A DNA stretch of 64,000 nt from Rhodospirillales bacterium (GTDB taxonomy: Bacteria > Pseudomonadota > Alphaproteobacteria > Rhodospirillales > Magnetospirillaceae). Shown here piece after piece: positions 31,901 through 40,005 of this stretch (the first letter of the stretch is position 1; the number at the start of each line of letters is the position of its first letter). The DNA lies in assembly GCA_019455065.1 (NCBI GenBank), contig JACFNC010000005.1:186001-250000 (forward strand), in the 5' to 3' direction. Both the position numbers and the translations under genes were made by a program. The notes beneath the pieces are model-generated. The model searched no databases. It was not told the origin of the DNA and was given only the letters and a program-made list of their open reading frames with translations.

Positions 31901-32287
31901 CGCCCCGGCGAACAGCGGGCGCCAGTCGCGCAATTGCCGGCGGCCGAGTTCGCAATAATGACGCAGCGTGCTGCCCGGCTGGAAGAATTCGGCCGGCGTG
32001 ATGTTGTGGTAGACCAGGGCCAGCCGGCTGCGCAGGCCCTTCAGCCAATTCTCGTGGTCGTGGCCGAGGGAATGGTGCACCAACAGGACCTTGTCCGGCG
32101 AGTCCTCGTAGCGCTCCATGGGGTTCAGCTCCGCGGCGAGTTCGGGAGCCACATGTTCGCAATAGATCTCGGAGGCGAAACCGAGTTCCCGCAGCAGACC
32201 GCGCGTGAACAGCATGCCGTTGGTCACCCCGTCGCCGAACGCCGAGCCGGGGTGGAACTGGTGGATGGCGCGCGGCCGGAAACTCAT
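28934..32287 (-). CDS. Large protein with three tandem GT-B (family 4-like) glycosyltransferase modules
   Basis: This 1117-residue cytoplasmic protein holds three glycosyltransferase modules. Module 1 is about 1-360 (MVFVGRIADNKCQHDL; E-x7-E in EHEGFGMPLIEAM). Module 2 is about 370-735 (FLHISSCFPRKGVDALL; RAEGFGLPLAEAI). Module 3 is about 745-1110 (VVASFGYMLPHKGLRQLVEA), in which the E-x7-E is replaced by QESSSAAVRFGLASG. Fused transferases of this kind polymerise or cap O-polysaccharides. It is transcribed with the methyltransferase, Wzt and Wzm genes upstream, which fits an O-chain assembly role. Module 3 may be inactive or use a different donor. Confidence 0.88.
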   Translation of the reverse strand: MSFRPRAIHQFHPGSAFGDGVTNGMLFTRGLLRELGFASEIYCEHVAPELAAELNPMERYEDSPDKVLLVHHSLGHDHENWLKGLRSRLALVYHNITPAEFFQPGSTLRHYCELGRRQLRDWRPLFAGAVGDSPYNTRELLEAGYEDARTLPLLLDLDALRAARWDAALAERLSNAFNMVFVGRIADNKCQHDLIVIFDHLRRMLDRPARLLLVGGVTAPDYLARLERMCAERGLAGSVEITGKVSEAELHAIYRAADVFVCMSEHEGFGMPLIEAMVHDVPVVAHDSSNVGETLGGAGLLLGEKNHRAIAAAIKVLADEPELRRRLVRSQRRNLQRFERPLLTAQLVDFLRGIGVAVDAPARAGNPAEHVWRMEGPFDTSYSLAIVNRELARALEGQGVTMALRPLDGPGEYEPDPAFLASDPQARRMWARGGDVEVVMRNLYPPRVDGMRAPTRVLANYAWEETGFPAEYVDAFNRTLNLITVTSDYVAKILADNGVRVPVAVVGNGVDHLLSVTPQPFGGSLGPDGFRFLHISSCFPRKGVDALLAAWVEAFSGEDPVTLVIKTFPNPHNDIERQLAYLRERHPDHAPIILINEDIPEAELADLYLRCDAFVAPSRAEGFGLPLAEAILFERPVITTAFGGQTDFCHPDTAWLVDFAFAYARTHLGVFDSAWAEPVVADLARNLRSVFETPASERQRRVQTAKARLLSNLRWDAVARRTVDAIAALDERTAPADLPKVAWITTWNTRCGIAAYAKALATEIPTSRLVVLANHADDRLVPDEENVTRCWTAGWDDPLEDLFKRVVASGVEAAIMQFNFGFFDIHAFGRLVRRLEAEGIDVFVFFHSTADVAKPERTISLSQIAEGLKAARRLFVHGVADLNRLKKIGLIDNVALFPHGVARGTGRPAAGTAGKVVASFGYMLPHKGLRQLVEAFFAMRERDPELGLLMLNALYPVPESEAECAEIKRLLTGSRHAAAVTLVTDYLTDREASERLAGADVVVFPYQSTQESSSAAVRFGLASGRPVVCTPLSIFDDVAGVVHRLPGTEPADIAVGLSELLADEQRLRALRERQQQWLAAHDWPLVSRRLWNTIRHFADLRRAGREGVDNLKLGAAV

Positions 32288-32297
32288 CGTCTACTCC

Positions 32298-33614
32298 TCA
32301 GATCCTGCGCGCCGCGACCGCGTAGTCCTGCGGGCCGTAGAAGAATTGGTTGAAGCGGGCCGCGACCTCGCCGTCGTCCCCGATGCGCTGGTCGTCCGGC
32401 AACGGATGCAGACGGATGATCTCGGCCTGCCGGAAGCCGCGCTGTTCGACCAGAAACCTCGTGACCAGCGGCGGCAGCGGATTGCGGTGGGTTGGGTCGT
32501 TCCAGAAGGTGCAGGAGCCGACCTGGACGTTCTCGGGGTTCGGCGTCTCGAACAGCAAGAGTCCGCCGGGAGCGATCACCCGGTTCGCTTCGTCGAGGAG
32601 GGCGACCAGGACGTCGAACTCCAGATGTTCGATGAGATGGAACCCCGTGACCCCGCCAAGGCTGGCATCGGGCAACGAGCGCAGGTGGGCCAGGGCCTCG
32701 CCCTCGCGGGCGTCGAGTCCGAGATTGCGGCAGCGTTCGACGGCCACGGAATTGAGGTCGATGCCGTAGGCCGCGATGCCGCGGTCCCGCAGCAGCTCCA
32801 GCCACTCGCCGCGGCCGCACCCGACGTCGAGCAGGGGGCGTGCCTCGGTGGCCGCCGCCGCGTCCGCGGCCCGGTCGAGATAGACGGCGAACCGCTCCTT
32901 GATTTCGGCGCGACTGCCGCGAAACGCCTCCTCGAACGCCGCGTAATAGGAATCGAGCGCCCCGGGCACCGCTTGGGCGGCCTGGACCGGCCGGTCGGGG
33001 CTATTTGGTGACGCGCCCTCGAGCAGGGTGGTGAGGCGGCGCTGCTGGAACAGGATTTCCACCTGGAGCGAGTCCAGCCTTCGGCCAAGCCCCTCGAGGT
33101 CGGCCCGCTGGGCCGTCTGGCCCGTTGCCACCTCGCCGCGCAGATGGTGCAAGGCGTTGCGCAGTTCGGCGAGTTCCGCCAGCACCTGCTGATGGCGGTG
33201 TGCGAAATCCTGCTCGACCGCGGCGACCGAGCGGGCGACGGACTGGACCGCGTGTGCCTGTTCGGCGGTCAGCCGATGGGCGTCCTCGGCCCGTCGGCGT
33301 GTCTCATGGATCAGCAGCAGGCTCTTTGCCCAGCGCAGCCCGTAGCCGAGGCCGGGCGTGCCCAACGCCCGTGCCGCCAGGCGGCGGCGGCGCTGCCAGC
33401 GGTTCACGCCGGCCAGCGCCGGGCCGAGCAGGGGAATTCGGCGCAGCCGGTGCTTGAGGTTCAGGATGGTATCGGCCGGCCCGGGGCCAAGCGCCGAGGC
33501 GGCCTGGGCCGCCGGCGGCAAGGGCGCGAGGCCGCGCTCCGGACGCTCGAGTTCGATCCGCATGCGGCGCTCCAGCGCATCGACGTCGATCTCGGGGTTG
33601 TTGCGCTCAAGCAT
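32298..33614 (-). CDS. SAM-dependent methyltransferase with coiled coil (possible O-chain terminator)
   Basis: A 438-residue protein with a basic N-terminal third, a probable coiled coil at about 105-200, and a class I methyltransferase domain from about 255 (motif I LLDVGCGRGEWLELL at 261-275, then GIDLNSVAVERCR and GGVTGFHLIEHL). In ABC-transporter-dependent O-antigen systems, coiled-coil methyltransferases (WbdD type) cap the chain and set its length, and the cap is read by the Wzt C-terminal domain. The fit is by context and architecture. The start lies 8 bp inside the wzt gene; it is followed after 10 bp by the triple transferase. Confidence 0.82.
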   Translation of the reverse strand: MLERNNPEIDVDALERRMRIELERPERGLAPLPPAAQAASALGPGPADTILNLKHRLRRIPLLGPALAGVNRWQRRRRLAARALGTPGLGYGLRWAKSLLLIHETRRRAEDAHRLTAEQAHAVQSVARSVAAVEQDFAHRHQQVLAELAELRNALHHLRGEVATGQTAQRADLEGLGRRLDSLQVEILFQQRRLTTLLEGASPNSPDRPVQAAQAVPGALDSYYAAFEEAFRGSRAEIKERFAVYLDRAADAAAATEARPLLDVGCGRGEWLELLRDRGIAAYGIDLNSVAVERCRNLGLDAREGEALAHLRSLPDASLGGVTGFHLIEHLEFDVLVALLDEANRVIAPGGLLLFETPNPENVQVGSCTFWNDPTHRNPLPPLVTRFLVEQRGFRQAEIIRLHPLPDDQRIGDDGEVAARFNQFFYGPQDYAVAARRI

Positions 33615-34833
33615 GGAGGCCCGGCTCCGCGGCGACGAGGAAGGTCGGCTCCAACCGGCAGATGCCGTTGAACCGCGGTCCGAGATAGCCGGCGACCTCG
33701 AATTCGAGAAGGTTGTCGCACCAGTGATAGCAATCGGAAAGGTGGGTGTCGTCGCTGTGCAGCGCCACCGTCACCGTGTAGCGGCCGGGCGAAAGATTCA
33801 TCGGCATGCGGAAGACGAAGCGGCGGTCCTCGCCGGCGGCGAAGCGCAGCGGTTGTCCCATGTGATGCGTGTTGGTGCCGAAAATGTCCTGGCCCAGCCG
33901 ATCGCGGATCATGATGCCCAGCGACGCGTCGTCGATGGCCTGGTTGGCGTGCACGTCGATGACGAGGTCGGCAACTTCGCCGGAAGCCACGCTGCTGCCG
34001 CCGGAATCCGCGCCGATCAGCCGGCCGCCGACGATACCGAGCGCGCCGTTGCCGTAGCTGGTGGCGGCATGGCCGCGTTGCTCGATGGGCGCGGCCAGCG
34101 CCATGTCGTCGCCCTCCATGGCGGCGATCATGCGGTTGTAGTAGTTGACGGCGCTGTCCGGCGTGCCGGAGGCCGCGATGGCGCCCTCTTCGAGCACCAC
34201 GGCGCGGTCGCACAGCACCTTGACCGCGTTCATGTCGTGCGACACGAACAGGATCGAGCCGCCGGCCTTGCGGAACTCGGCGATGCGCCGCATGCATTTC
34301 TGCTGGAAATGCGCGTCGCCGACGGCCAGCGCCTCGTCCACGACCAGGCATACCGGGTCGGCATGCACGGCGATCGAGAACGCCAGCCGCATGATCATGC
34401 CCGACGAATAGGTGCGCAGCGGGTTGTCGATGGCGGCCTGCAACTCGCTGAATTCGATGATGGAGTCGCGTTGCCGCGCCACCTCGGCCGGCGTCATGCC
34501 GAGCAGCGCGGCGTTGAAGGCGATGTTGTCGTAGCCGCTGAGCAGGGCGTTGAAGCCGGTGCCGAGTTCGAGCAGGCCGGTCACGCGGCCCGAGACCGTG
34601 ACGTTGCCCTCGTCGGGCAGGATCACGCCCATCACCATCTTGAGCAGCGTCGACTTGCCGGCGCCGTTCCGGCCGATGATGCCGACCACCTCGCCTTCGT
34701 CGAGGCGCAGGGAAACGTCGCGCACCGCGACCTTCGCCTCGTGGTGCGTGCGGCCGGTCAGCAGTTCCCGCAGGCGGTCGCCATTGCGGCGATAGATGCG
34801 GAAACGCTTCGTGACGTTGTCGACGACGATCAT
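33607..34833 (-). CDS. wzt: O-polysaccharide ABC transporter ATP-binding protein (Wzt-like, extended)
   Basis: This 408-residue ATPase of a polysaccharide exporter has Walker A GRNGAGKST (54-62), signature YSSGM (142-146) and Walker B VCLVVDEALA (161-170). A C-terminal beta-sandwich domain (about 255-400; GIMIRDRLGQDIFGTNTHHM, SPGRYTVTVALH) is the carbohydrate-binding Wzt domain that recognises the finished O-chain. This extended form implies a chain-terminated polymer and fits the neighbouring methyltransferase. It overlaps that gene and is 6 bp from wzm. Confidence 0.93.
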   Translation of the reverse strand: MIVVDNVTKRFRIYRRNGDRLRELLTGRTHHEAKVAVRDVSLRLDEGEVVGIIGRNGAGKSTLLKMVMGVILPDEGNVTVSGRVTGLLELGTGFNALLSGYDNIAFNAALLGMTPAEVARQRDSIIEFSELQAAIDNPLRTYSSGMIMRLAFSIAVHADPVCLVVDEALAVGDAHFQQKCMRRIAEFRKAGGSILFVSHDMNAVKVLCDRAVVLEEGAIAASGTPDSAVNYYNRMIAAMEGDDMALAAPIEQRGHAATSYGNGALGIVGGRLIGADSGGSSVASGEVADLVIDVHANQAIDDASLGIMIRDRLGQDIFGTNTHHMGQPLRFAAGEDRRFVFRMPMNLSPGRYTVTVALHSDDTHLSDCYHWCDNLLEFEVAGYLGPRFNGICRLEPTFLVAAEPGLHA

Positions 34834-34839
34834 GGGGCG

Positions 34840-35694
34840 TCAGATCACGTCGCGGATGGCGCGCTCGGCGCGCGACAGCAGCCATACCATGACCGCTGCG
34901 GCGATCAGCGCCCCGGCCAGCTTGGCCAGCAGCAGCCCGGCGTCGGGCACGGCGCCGTAGGCGTAGATCTTGTGGTACTCGGCGACGAACAGCCAGGCCG
35001 GGTTGACCGACTGCGCCGCCTGCAGCAAGCCCGGCACGATGTCGATGACATAGACGATCGGGGTCATCCAGAACCACACCATCAGGCCCACGCCGACGAG
35101 TTCGCGGACGTCGCGGATGAAGACGGTCAGGATAGCGCAGACCAGGCCCAGCGCGAAGGCGAGCGTCTGCTGAAAAAGGATGAGCAGCGGTAGGTAAAGG
35201 ATACCGGGCGAGGGCGGCGCCGACAGCAGTACGGCGATCGCCGTGAACAGGCCGAGCGTGCCGACCAGCGTCAGCCCCTCGACGATGGCGATGTGCACCG
35301 CCATCATGGCCAGGCTGACCGGCACCTTGGTGAGGATGCCGCGCTTGTCGAGGAACACCGTGGTGGTGCGGCTGACGGTGGCGGCGAAGGCCGTCCACGG
35401 CAGGATGCCGGCGACCAGATAGATGCCGTAGCCGAAGGTGCCCGACTGCGTGCCGGGCAGCCGCGACCCCAGCAGGCCGCCGAACACGACCGTAAAGATG
35501 AAGATCTGGACCAGCGGCGCGATGAGCAGCCAGCTCCGCCCCAGCGCCGCGCCCGAATAGCGGTCGGCGAAGTCCTGTCTGACGAAGTGCCACAGCAGCG
35601 ACAGGTTGATATGTGCGGGACGAACCGACAAAGCCCCTGGCCTCTCGTGTTTTGCTGGGGTTGAGTAGCTATCGTCTGCGCGGGGGTCTGTCAA
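34840..35694 (-). CDS. wzm: O-polysaccharide ABC transporter permease (Wzm-like)
   Basis: This 284-residue inner-membrane permease of the ABC-2 type has the family opening FVRQDFADRYSGAALGRSWLLIAPL, about six hydrophobic segments, and the ending WLLSRAERAIRDVI. With Wzt it moves the lipid-linked polysaccharide to the periplasm. It is the first gene of the minus-strand export/assembly operon (wzm, wzt, methyltransferase, triple transferase) and is divergent from the type I secretion genes across 190 bp, which must hold both promoters; none was confidently placed. Confidence 0.93.
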   Translation of the reverse strand: MTDPRADDSYSTPAKHERPGALSVRPAHINLSLLWHFVRQDFADRYSGAALGRSWLLIAPLVQIFIFTVVFGGLLGSRLPGTQSGTFGYGIYLVAGILPWTAFAATVSRTTTVFLDKRGILTKVPVSLAMMAVHIAIVEGLTLVGTLGLFTAIAVLLSAPPSPGILYLPLLILFQQTLAFALGLVCAILTVFIRDVRELVGVGLMVWFWMTPIVYVIDIVPGLLQAAQSVNPAWLFVAEYHKIYAYGAVPDAGLLLAKLAGALIAAAVMVWLLSRAERAIRDVI

Positions 35695-35884
35695 AGCGCA
35701 TTTTCACCCGGGGGGCGCGCCGCGGGCCGCGCGGGCGCCGGATTCTGCTTGCCTTGCCGAACCGCTTGCCGTTAAGCGTAAAGCCGCTACTCCTTGGCGG
35801 CATGAAGCTTTTCGAAAGGGTTAACACGTTAGCGTGGGCGCCCCGGCGATGCTGGCCGGCCAGGAACATTGAAGGCCGATTCGC

Positions 35885-37618
35885 ATGAAGGTCGAAGACA
35901 AGCCGGAACTGGCGCGCATCCTCGGCAAGTGCCGCTCGGCCTTCGTCGGCGCCCTGGTCTTCAGCATGTTCATCAACCTGCTGATGCTGGTCTCGCCCCT
36001 CTACATGCTGCAAATCTACGACCGCGTGCTGGCCAGCCGCAACGAAACCACGCTGCTCGTGCTGACGCTGATCGCGGTCGGCCTGATCGCGGTGTCGGCT
36101 GCGCTCGAGGGCCTGCGCTCGCGGGTGCTGGTCCGCGTCGGCGGGCGGCTGGACGAGATGCTGAGCGGCCGCGTCTTCACCGCCCTGTTCAAGCAGGCGG
36201 TGCGCCGGCCCAACGGCGGCTCGGGCCAGGCGCTGCGCGACCTCGACGCGGTGCGCGACTTTCTGACCGGGCAGGGTTTGTTCGCATTCTTCGACGCGCC
36301 GTGGATGCCCATCTATCTGGCCGCGATCTTCCTCATCGACCCGCTGCTGGGGTGGGTGGCCACGGCCGGCGGCATCATCCTGTTCACGCTGGCCATCATC
36401 ACCGAAATCGCCACGCGCAACACCTTGAACGAGGCCACGGCCGCCAACATCGGCGCCGCCCGCTTCGTCGAGACCAGCCTGCGCAACGTCGAGGCGCTGG
36501 AGGCCATGGGCATGGTGTCGGCCATGCTGGGGCGCTGGCGTGCCCGGCGGGGTCGGGTCCTCCAGCTCCAGGCGCTGGCCAGCGACCGTGCCGGCCTGAT
36601 CACCGCGATCTCCAAGTTCACCCGTGTCGTCCTCCAGATCGCCATTCTCGGCTTCGGCGCCTATCTGGTCATCCACAACCACATCACCGCCGGCCTGATG
36701 ATCGCCGCCTCGATCATGATGGGCCGCGCCTTGGCCCCGGTCGAGATGGCGGTCGGCTCGTGGAAGCAGTTCCTTGCCGCGCGGTCGGCCTACGACCGCC
36801 TCGCCGGACTGCTCGCCGCCGTTCCGCCCGAGGGCGAGCGCATGCCGCTGCCGGCGCCGCGCGGCGACCTTCAGGTCGAGCGCGCCATCGTGGTGCCGCC
36901 GGGTGCCGCCAACCCGGTGCTCAAGGCCGTCAGCTTCGAGGTTGCTGCCGGCGAGGCGGTGGGGATCATCGGCCCCAGTGCGGCCGGCAAGTCGTCGCTG
37001 GCCCGGCTGCTGGTCGGCATCTGGCTGCCGCAGGCGGGCGCGGTGCGCATCGACGGTGCCGACGTCGAGACCTGGGACCGCGACCGCCTGGGGCCGTACA
37101 TCGGCTATCTGCCGCAGGACATCGAACTGTTCGAGGGCACGGTGGCGGAAAACATCGCCCGCTTCGGCGAGGTCGACGCCGAGGCCGTCATCGAGGCGGC
37201 GACGCGGGCCGGGGTGCACGAGCTCATCCTGCGCCTGCCCTCGGGCTACGACACCCAGATCGGTCCCGGGGGGCAGTCGCTGTCGGGCGGCCAGCGCCAG
37301 CGCGTCGGGCTGGCGCGCGCCCTCTACAACGACCCGCCGATCATCGTTCTCGACGAACCCAACGCCTATCTCGATGCCGAGGGCGAGGCGGCGCTGGCCC
37401 GCACCCTGGCCGATCTCCGGGCGCGGCGGCGCACCACCCTGGTCATCACCCACCGCCCCAGCCTGCTCGCCGGCGTCGACCACATCATGGTCATGAAGGA
37501 CGGCATGGTGGAACGCTTCGGCCCCCGCGACGAAGTGCTGGCCCAGTACCTGCGGCCGGCCGCGGTTCCCAGCCAGCCGGCCGAGGCCGCGCCCGCCTCC
37601 TCGGTCACGCCGGCATGA
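35885..37618 (+). CDS. Type I secretion ABC transporter (PrtD-like), copy 1
   Basis: This 577-residue fused membrane-ATPase half transporter of a type I secretion system has about six membrane helices in residues 20-310. The nucleotide-binding domain carries Walker A GPSAAGKSS (363-371), signature LSGGQ (466-470), Walker B IIVLDEP (486-492) and the H-loop ITHRPS. There is no peptidase C39 domain, as in transporters of RTX/S-layer proteins. Stop and start overlap with the following HlyD-type gene (ATGA). A likely exporter of the protein encoded at 40006-42894. Confidence 0.93.
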   Translation: MKVEDKPELARILGKCRSAFVGALVFSMFINLLMLVSPLYMLQIYDRVLASRNETTLLVLTLIAVGLIAVSAALEGLRSRVLVRVGGRLDEMLSGRVFTALFKQAVRRPNGGSGQALRDLDAVRDFLTGQGLFAFFDAPWMPIYLAAIFLIDPLLGWVATAGGIILFTLAIITEIATRNTLNEATAANIGAARFVETSLRNVEALEAMGMVSAMLGRWRARRGRVLQLQALASDRAGLITAISKFTRVVLQIAILGFGAYLVIHNHITAGLMIAASIMMGRALAPVEMAVGSWKQFLAARSAYDRLAGLLAAVPPEGERMPLPAPRGDLQVERAIVVPPGAANPVLKAVSFEVAAGEAVGIIGPSAAGKSSLARLLVGIWLPQAGAVRIDGADVETWDRDRLGPYIGYLPQDIELFEGTVAENIARFGEVDAEAVIEAATRAGVHELILRLPSGYDTQIGPGGQSLSGGQRQRVGLARALYNDPPIIVLDEPNAYLDAEGEAALARTLADLRARRRTTLVITHRPSLLAGVDHIMVMKDGMVERFGPRDEVLAQYLRPAAVPSQPAEAAPASSVTPA

Positions 37619-38976
37619 AGATCGGCCCGCTGCTCGACCGGCTGAGCGCACCCTTCGATCCGGCCGAGCGGCGATTGCCGCCGGTGGCCGGGCTGGGCGA
37701 CACGCGCCGGCCCCTGCTGATCGGCGCCGTGATCATCGTCGTCACCTTCTTCGGCATCGGCCTGTGGGCGGCCACGGCGCCCCTCGACAGCGCCGCCATC
37801 GCCCCCGGCTTCATCACCGTCGAGTCCAACCGGCGCACCATCCAGCATCTCGAGGGCGGCATCGTGCGCGAGATTCTGGTCCAGGACGGCGACAGGGTGA
37901 AGGCGGGCGAGGTGCTGCTGCGCCTCGACGACACCCGCGCCCGCGCCCAGATGGGCATCCTGCGCGCCGACCTCGATTCCCAGCTCGCCATCGAGGCGCG
38001 CCTGGTGGCCGAGCGCGACGGTCTGCCGGCGCCGCGGTTTTCCGCCGAACTGACCGAGCGCCTGGACGACCCGACGGTGGCCGCCATCGTCGAGAGCCAG
38101 CGCGCGCTGTTCGCGGCCCGCGGGGTGGCGCTGGCCGGGCAGCGCTCGATCCTCGAACAGCGCATCATCCAGTTCGGCCAGCAGGTGGACGGGCTGAAGG
38201 CGCTGGAAGCGTCGAAGGCGGCGCAGATCAAGCTCATCCGCGACGAGCTCAAGGACCTGTACGGCCTGCTCGAGCAGGGCTACGTCACCCGGCCGCGGGT
38301 GTTGGCGCTGGAACGCGAGGCCTCGCGGCTAGAGGGCGAGCGCGGCGACCATGTGGCGGCCATCGCCCGCGCCCGCCAGGGGGCCGGCGAGGCGCAGTTG
38401 CAGATCTACCAGCTCGAGAAGGGCCGCCAGGAAGAGGTGGCGCGCGAGCTGCGCGACGTGCGCGCCCGCATCACCGAGCTGCGCGAGCGCATAGTCGCCG
38501 CCGCCGACGTCCTGCAGCGCATCGACATCGTCGCGCCGGTGTCGGGAACGGTGATGGATTTGGCCATTCACACCGCCGGCGGCGTCGTCGCGCCCGGCGC
38601 GTCGATCATGGACATCGTGCCCGCCAACGACGCCCTGGTGGTCGAGGTTCACATCAATCCCATCGACATCGACACCGTGCATCCCGGCCAGGCGGTGGCG
38701 CTGCGCATCAACACCGCCGACGCCCGCCTGACGCCGGTGATCAACGGCCGGCTGGCGACGGTTTCGGCCGACCGCGTGGTCGAGGAGCGCACCAACCAGA
38801 CCTATTACCGCGGCCGCGTGGTCATCCCGCCCGAAGAGCTGCGGCGCCTGGAGGGGCTGAACCTGCACAGCGGCATGATGGTCGAGGCGCTGATCAATCG
38901 CGGCGAACAGACCGCCCTGCATTACGCCCTCAAGCCCCTGACCGACGCCCTCGCCCGCTCGTTCCGCGAGAAGTGA
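37615..38976 (+). CDS. Type I secretion membrane-fusion adaptor (HlyD family), copy 1
   Basis: This 453-residue periplasmic adaptor has a membrane anchor near 34-55 (LLIGAVIIVVTFFGIGLWAATAP), the lipoyl/barrel block TIQHLEGGIVREILVQDGD, a long coiled-coil hairpin (about 95-300), the return strand IVAPVSGTVMDLAIHT, and a beta domain ending in GMMVEALI. It bridges the ABC transporter to a TolC-like outer-membrane channel that is not in this window. ATG overlaps the transporter stop. Confidence 0.92.
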   Translation: MKIGPLLDRLSAPFDPAERRLPPVAGLGDTRRPLLIGAVIIVVTFFGIGLWAATAPLDSAAIAPGFITVESNRRTIQHLEGGIVREILVQDGDRVKAGEVLLRLDDTRARAQMGILRADLDSQLAIEARLVAERDGLPAPRFSAELTERLDDPTVAAIVESQRALFAARGVALAGQRSILEQRIIQFGQQVDGLKALEASKAAQIKLIRDELKDLYGLLEQGYVTRPRVLALEREASRLEGERGDHVAAIARARQGAGEAQLQIYQLEKGRQEEVARELRDVRARITELRERIVAAADVLQRIDIVAPVSGTVMDLAIHTAGGVVAPGASIMDIVPANDALVVEVHINPIDIDTVHPGQAVALRINTADARLTPVINGRLATVSADRVVEERTNQTYYRGRVVIPPEELRRLEGLNLHSGMMVEALINRGEQTALHYALKPLTDALARSFREK

Positions 38977-39001
38977 GCGCTTTTCTGCCTGGATCGCCGC
39001 A

Positions 39002-39044
39002 CTCATCCTTCGAGACAGCCGCTTCGCGGCTTCCTCAGGATGAG
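39002..39044. repeat. CTCATCCT...AGGATGAG inverted repeat
   Basis: Forty-three bases with ends CTCATCCTTCGAGAC and CTCAGGATGAG that are mutually inverted, around a GCCGCTTCGCGGC core. It is a common intergenic palindrome of alphaproteobacterial genomes (from memory) and shares TTCGAGAC / GTCTCGAAG wording with the tandem array just downstream. Confidence 0.7.
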
Positions 39045-39062
39045 GGTAAGGAAAACACACGA

Positions 39063-39224
39063 CCTCATGCTGAGGAGGCCGCCGACCGGCGGCCGTCTCG
39101 AAGCCTCATGCTGAGGAGGCCGCGACCGGCGGCCGTCTCGAAGCCTCATGCTGAGGAGGCCGCGACCGGCGGCCGTCTCGAAGCCTCATGCTGAGGAGGC
39201 CGCCGACCGGCGGTCGTCTCGAAG
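39063..39224. repeat. Tandem array of four 40-41-bp units
   Basis: Four head-to-tail units begin CCTCATGCTGAGGAGGCCGC and end GTCTCGAAG at 39063-39103, 39104-39143, 39144-39183 and 39184-39224. Units 2 and 3 are identical and lack one C; unit 4 has one C-to-T change. Each unit carries short inverted arms (CCGACCGGCGG). It has no CRISPR character because there are no variable spacers. It lies between the first secretion operon and the S-layer gene. Confidence 0.9.
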
Positions 39225-39290
39225 CATGCCAGCGTTTGGGTTGCGAGCCGCAGGCGAAGCAATCCAGGAAGTGTGGCGGGTTTCCTTTGC

Positions 39291-39360
39291 CGTCATTCCC
39301 GCGAAAGCGGGAATCCACCATGGGCGCCGCGGGTATGGGCCCCCGCCTTCGCGGGGGCGG
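39291..39360. repeat. CGTCA-type palindrome, relative of the element at 1225
   Basis: It begins CGTCATTCCCGCGAAAGCGG and ends in CCCCCGCCTTCGCGGGGG, two inverted halves as in the element at 1225-1295, but the terminal TGACG is degraded. A half-copy of the third repeat type (TTGCGAGCCGCAGGCGAAGC) sits just before it at 39241-39270. Confidence 0.75.
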
Positions 39361-39402
39361 CGGGGAAGGCGTTCCGTGACGGGCCGCGCCCCATGCAACA
39401 TC

Positions 39403-39467
39403 CGTCATGGCCGGGCTCGACCCGGCCATCCACGGGGTGGGCCCCCGGGTCGGGCCCGGGGGTGACG
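39403..39467. repeat. CGTCATGGCCGGG...TGACG palindromic repeat
   Basis: Two hairpins (TGGCCGGGCTCGACCCGGCCA and CCCGGGTCGGGCCCGGG) lie between CGTCA and TGACG ends. Inverted-orientation copies lie at 45351-45412 and 45621-45682. Confidence 0.8.
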
Positions 39468-39490
39468 GGGAAGGAGGCGCCCCTTGGCGC

Positions 39491-39570
39491 CGTCATTGCG
39501 AGCCGCAGGCGAAGCAATCCAGGAAGCGCGGCGGCTGGATTGCTTCGTCGCTCCGCTCCTCGCAATGACG
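39491..39570. repeat. CGTCATTGCGAG...CTCGCAATGACG palindromic repeat
   Basis: An 80-bp inverted repeat whose ends CGTCATTGCGAG / CTCGCAATGACG and inner GAAGCAATCCAG / CTGGATTGCTTC match. Further copies lie at 45461-45543 and, as a half, at 45706-45738. The 281 bp from here to the promoter at 39852 show no gene or other element. Confidence 0.85.
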
Positions 39571-39855
39571 GTCGTGAGCGTTTCATTCCCCCGATCGTCA
39601 CGTTTCTTGCGGCCCCGAAAAAACACTCTCGTCGGCAATGGAATTTTGACGAATTCGAGTCTAGATTGCCCGCGCCGCGAAGTGACGGCGGGGCGTCGAA
39701 AGTGACTCGGCGCCAGTGGTCGGAAGCGGTTATTCCGGGGGCGTCGGGTCCACGAAGAATCGGCGCCTCGGCGGCGGGCCTGAAAGCCCGCTCGCGAAGT
39801 GTTGCCCGGCCACAACACTTTGTCCTGACTTCCTGATTCCCCTGCAACTTTTTGA

Positions 39856-39899
39856 TTGACCCCCCACGCAAAGTGGGGCATGTAAGGTTACTGTACATG
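39856..39899 (+). promoter_or_regulatory. Putative S-layer gene promoter with operator-like inverted repeat
   Basis: A -35-like TTGACC (39856-39861) is followed by a 17-bp spacer that is itself a perfect 6-bp hairpin (CCCCAC-GCAAA-GTGGGG, 39862-39878). An inverted repeat CATGTA-N9-TACATG (39879-39899) then covers the expected -10 region. The repeat contains GTTACTGTACA, identical over 11 bp to a site at 60950-60960. Position 107 bp before the S-layer ATG gives a leader of about 100 nt. The promoter call is by eye; the -10 match is poor. Confidence 0.45.
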
Positions 39900-40005
39900 G
39901 GGGGGAGTGTATGGCTTTCCCGTGGACACTCGCGAGTGTTTGACTCATGCCGCCGGGATTGTCCGTGAAAAACAAGACCGGGGTTTCACAAGGGAGACTG
40001 ATTTT

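Noticed and set aside
39063-39224. CRISPR array
   Set aside because: Four units abut with no variable spacers and no cas gene is near; it is a plain tandem repeat.
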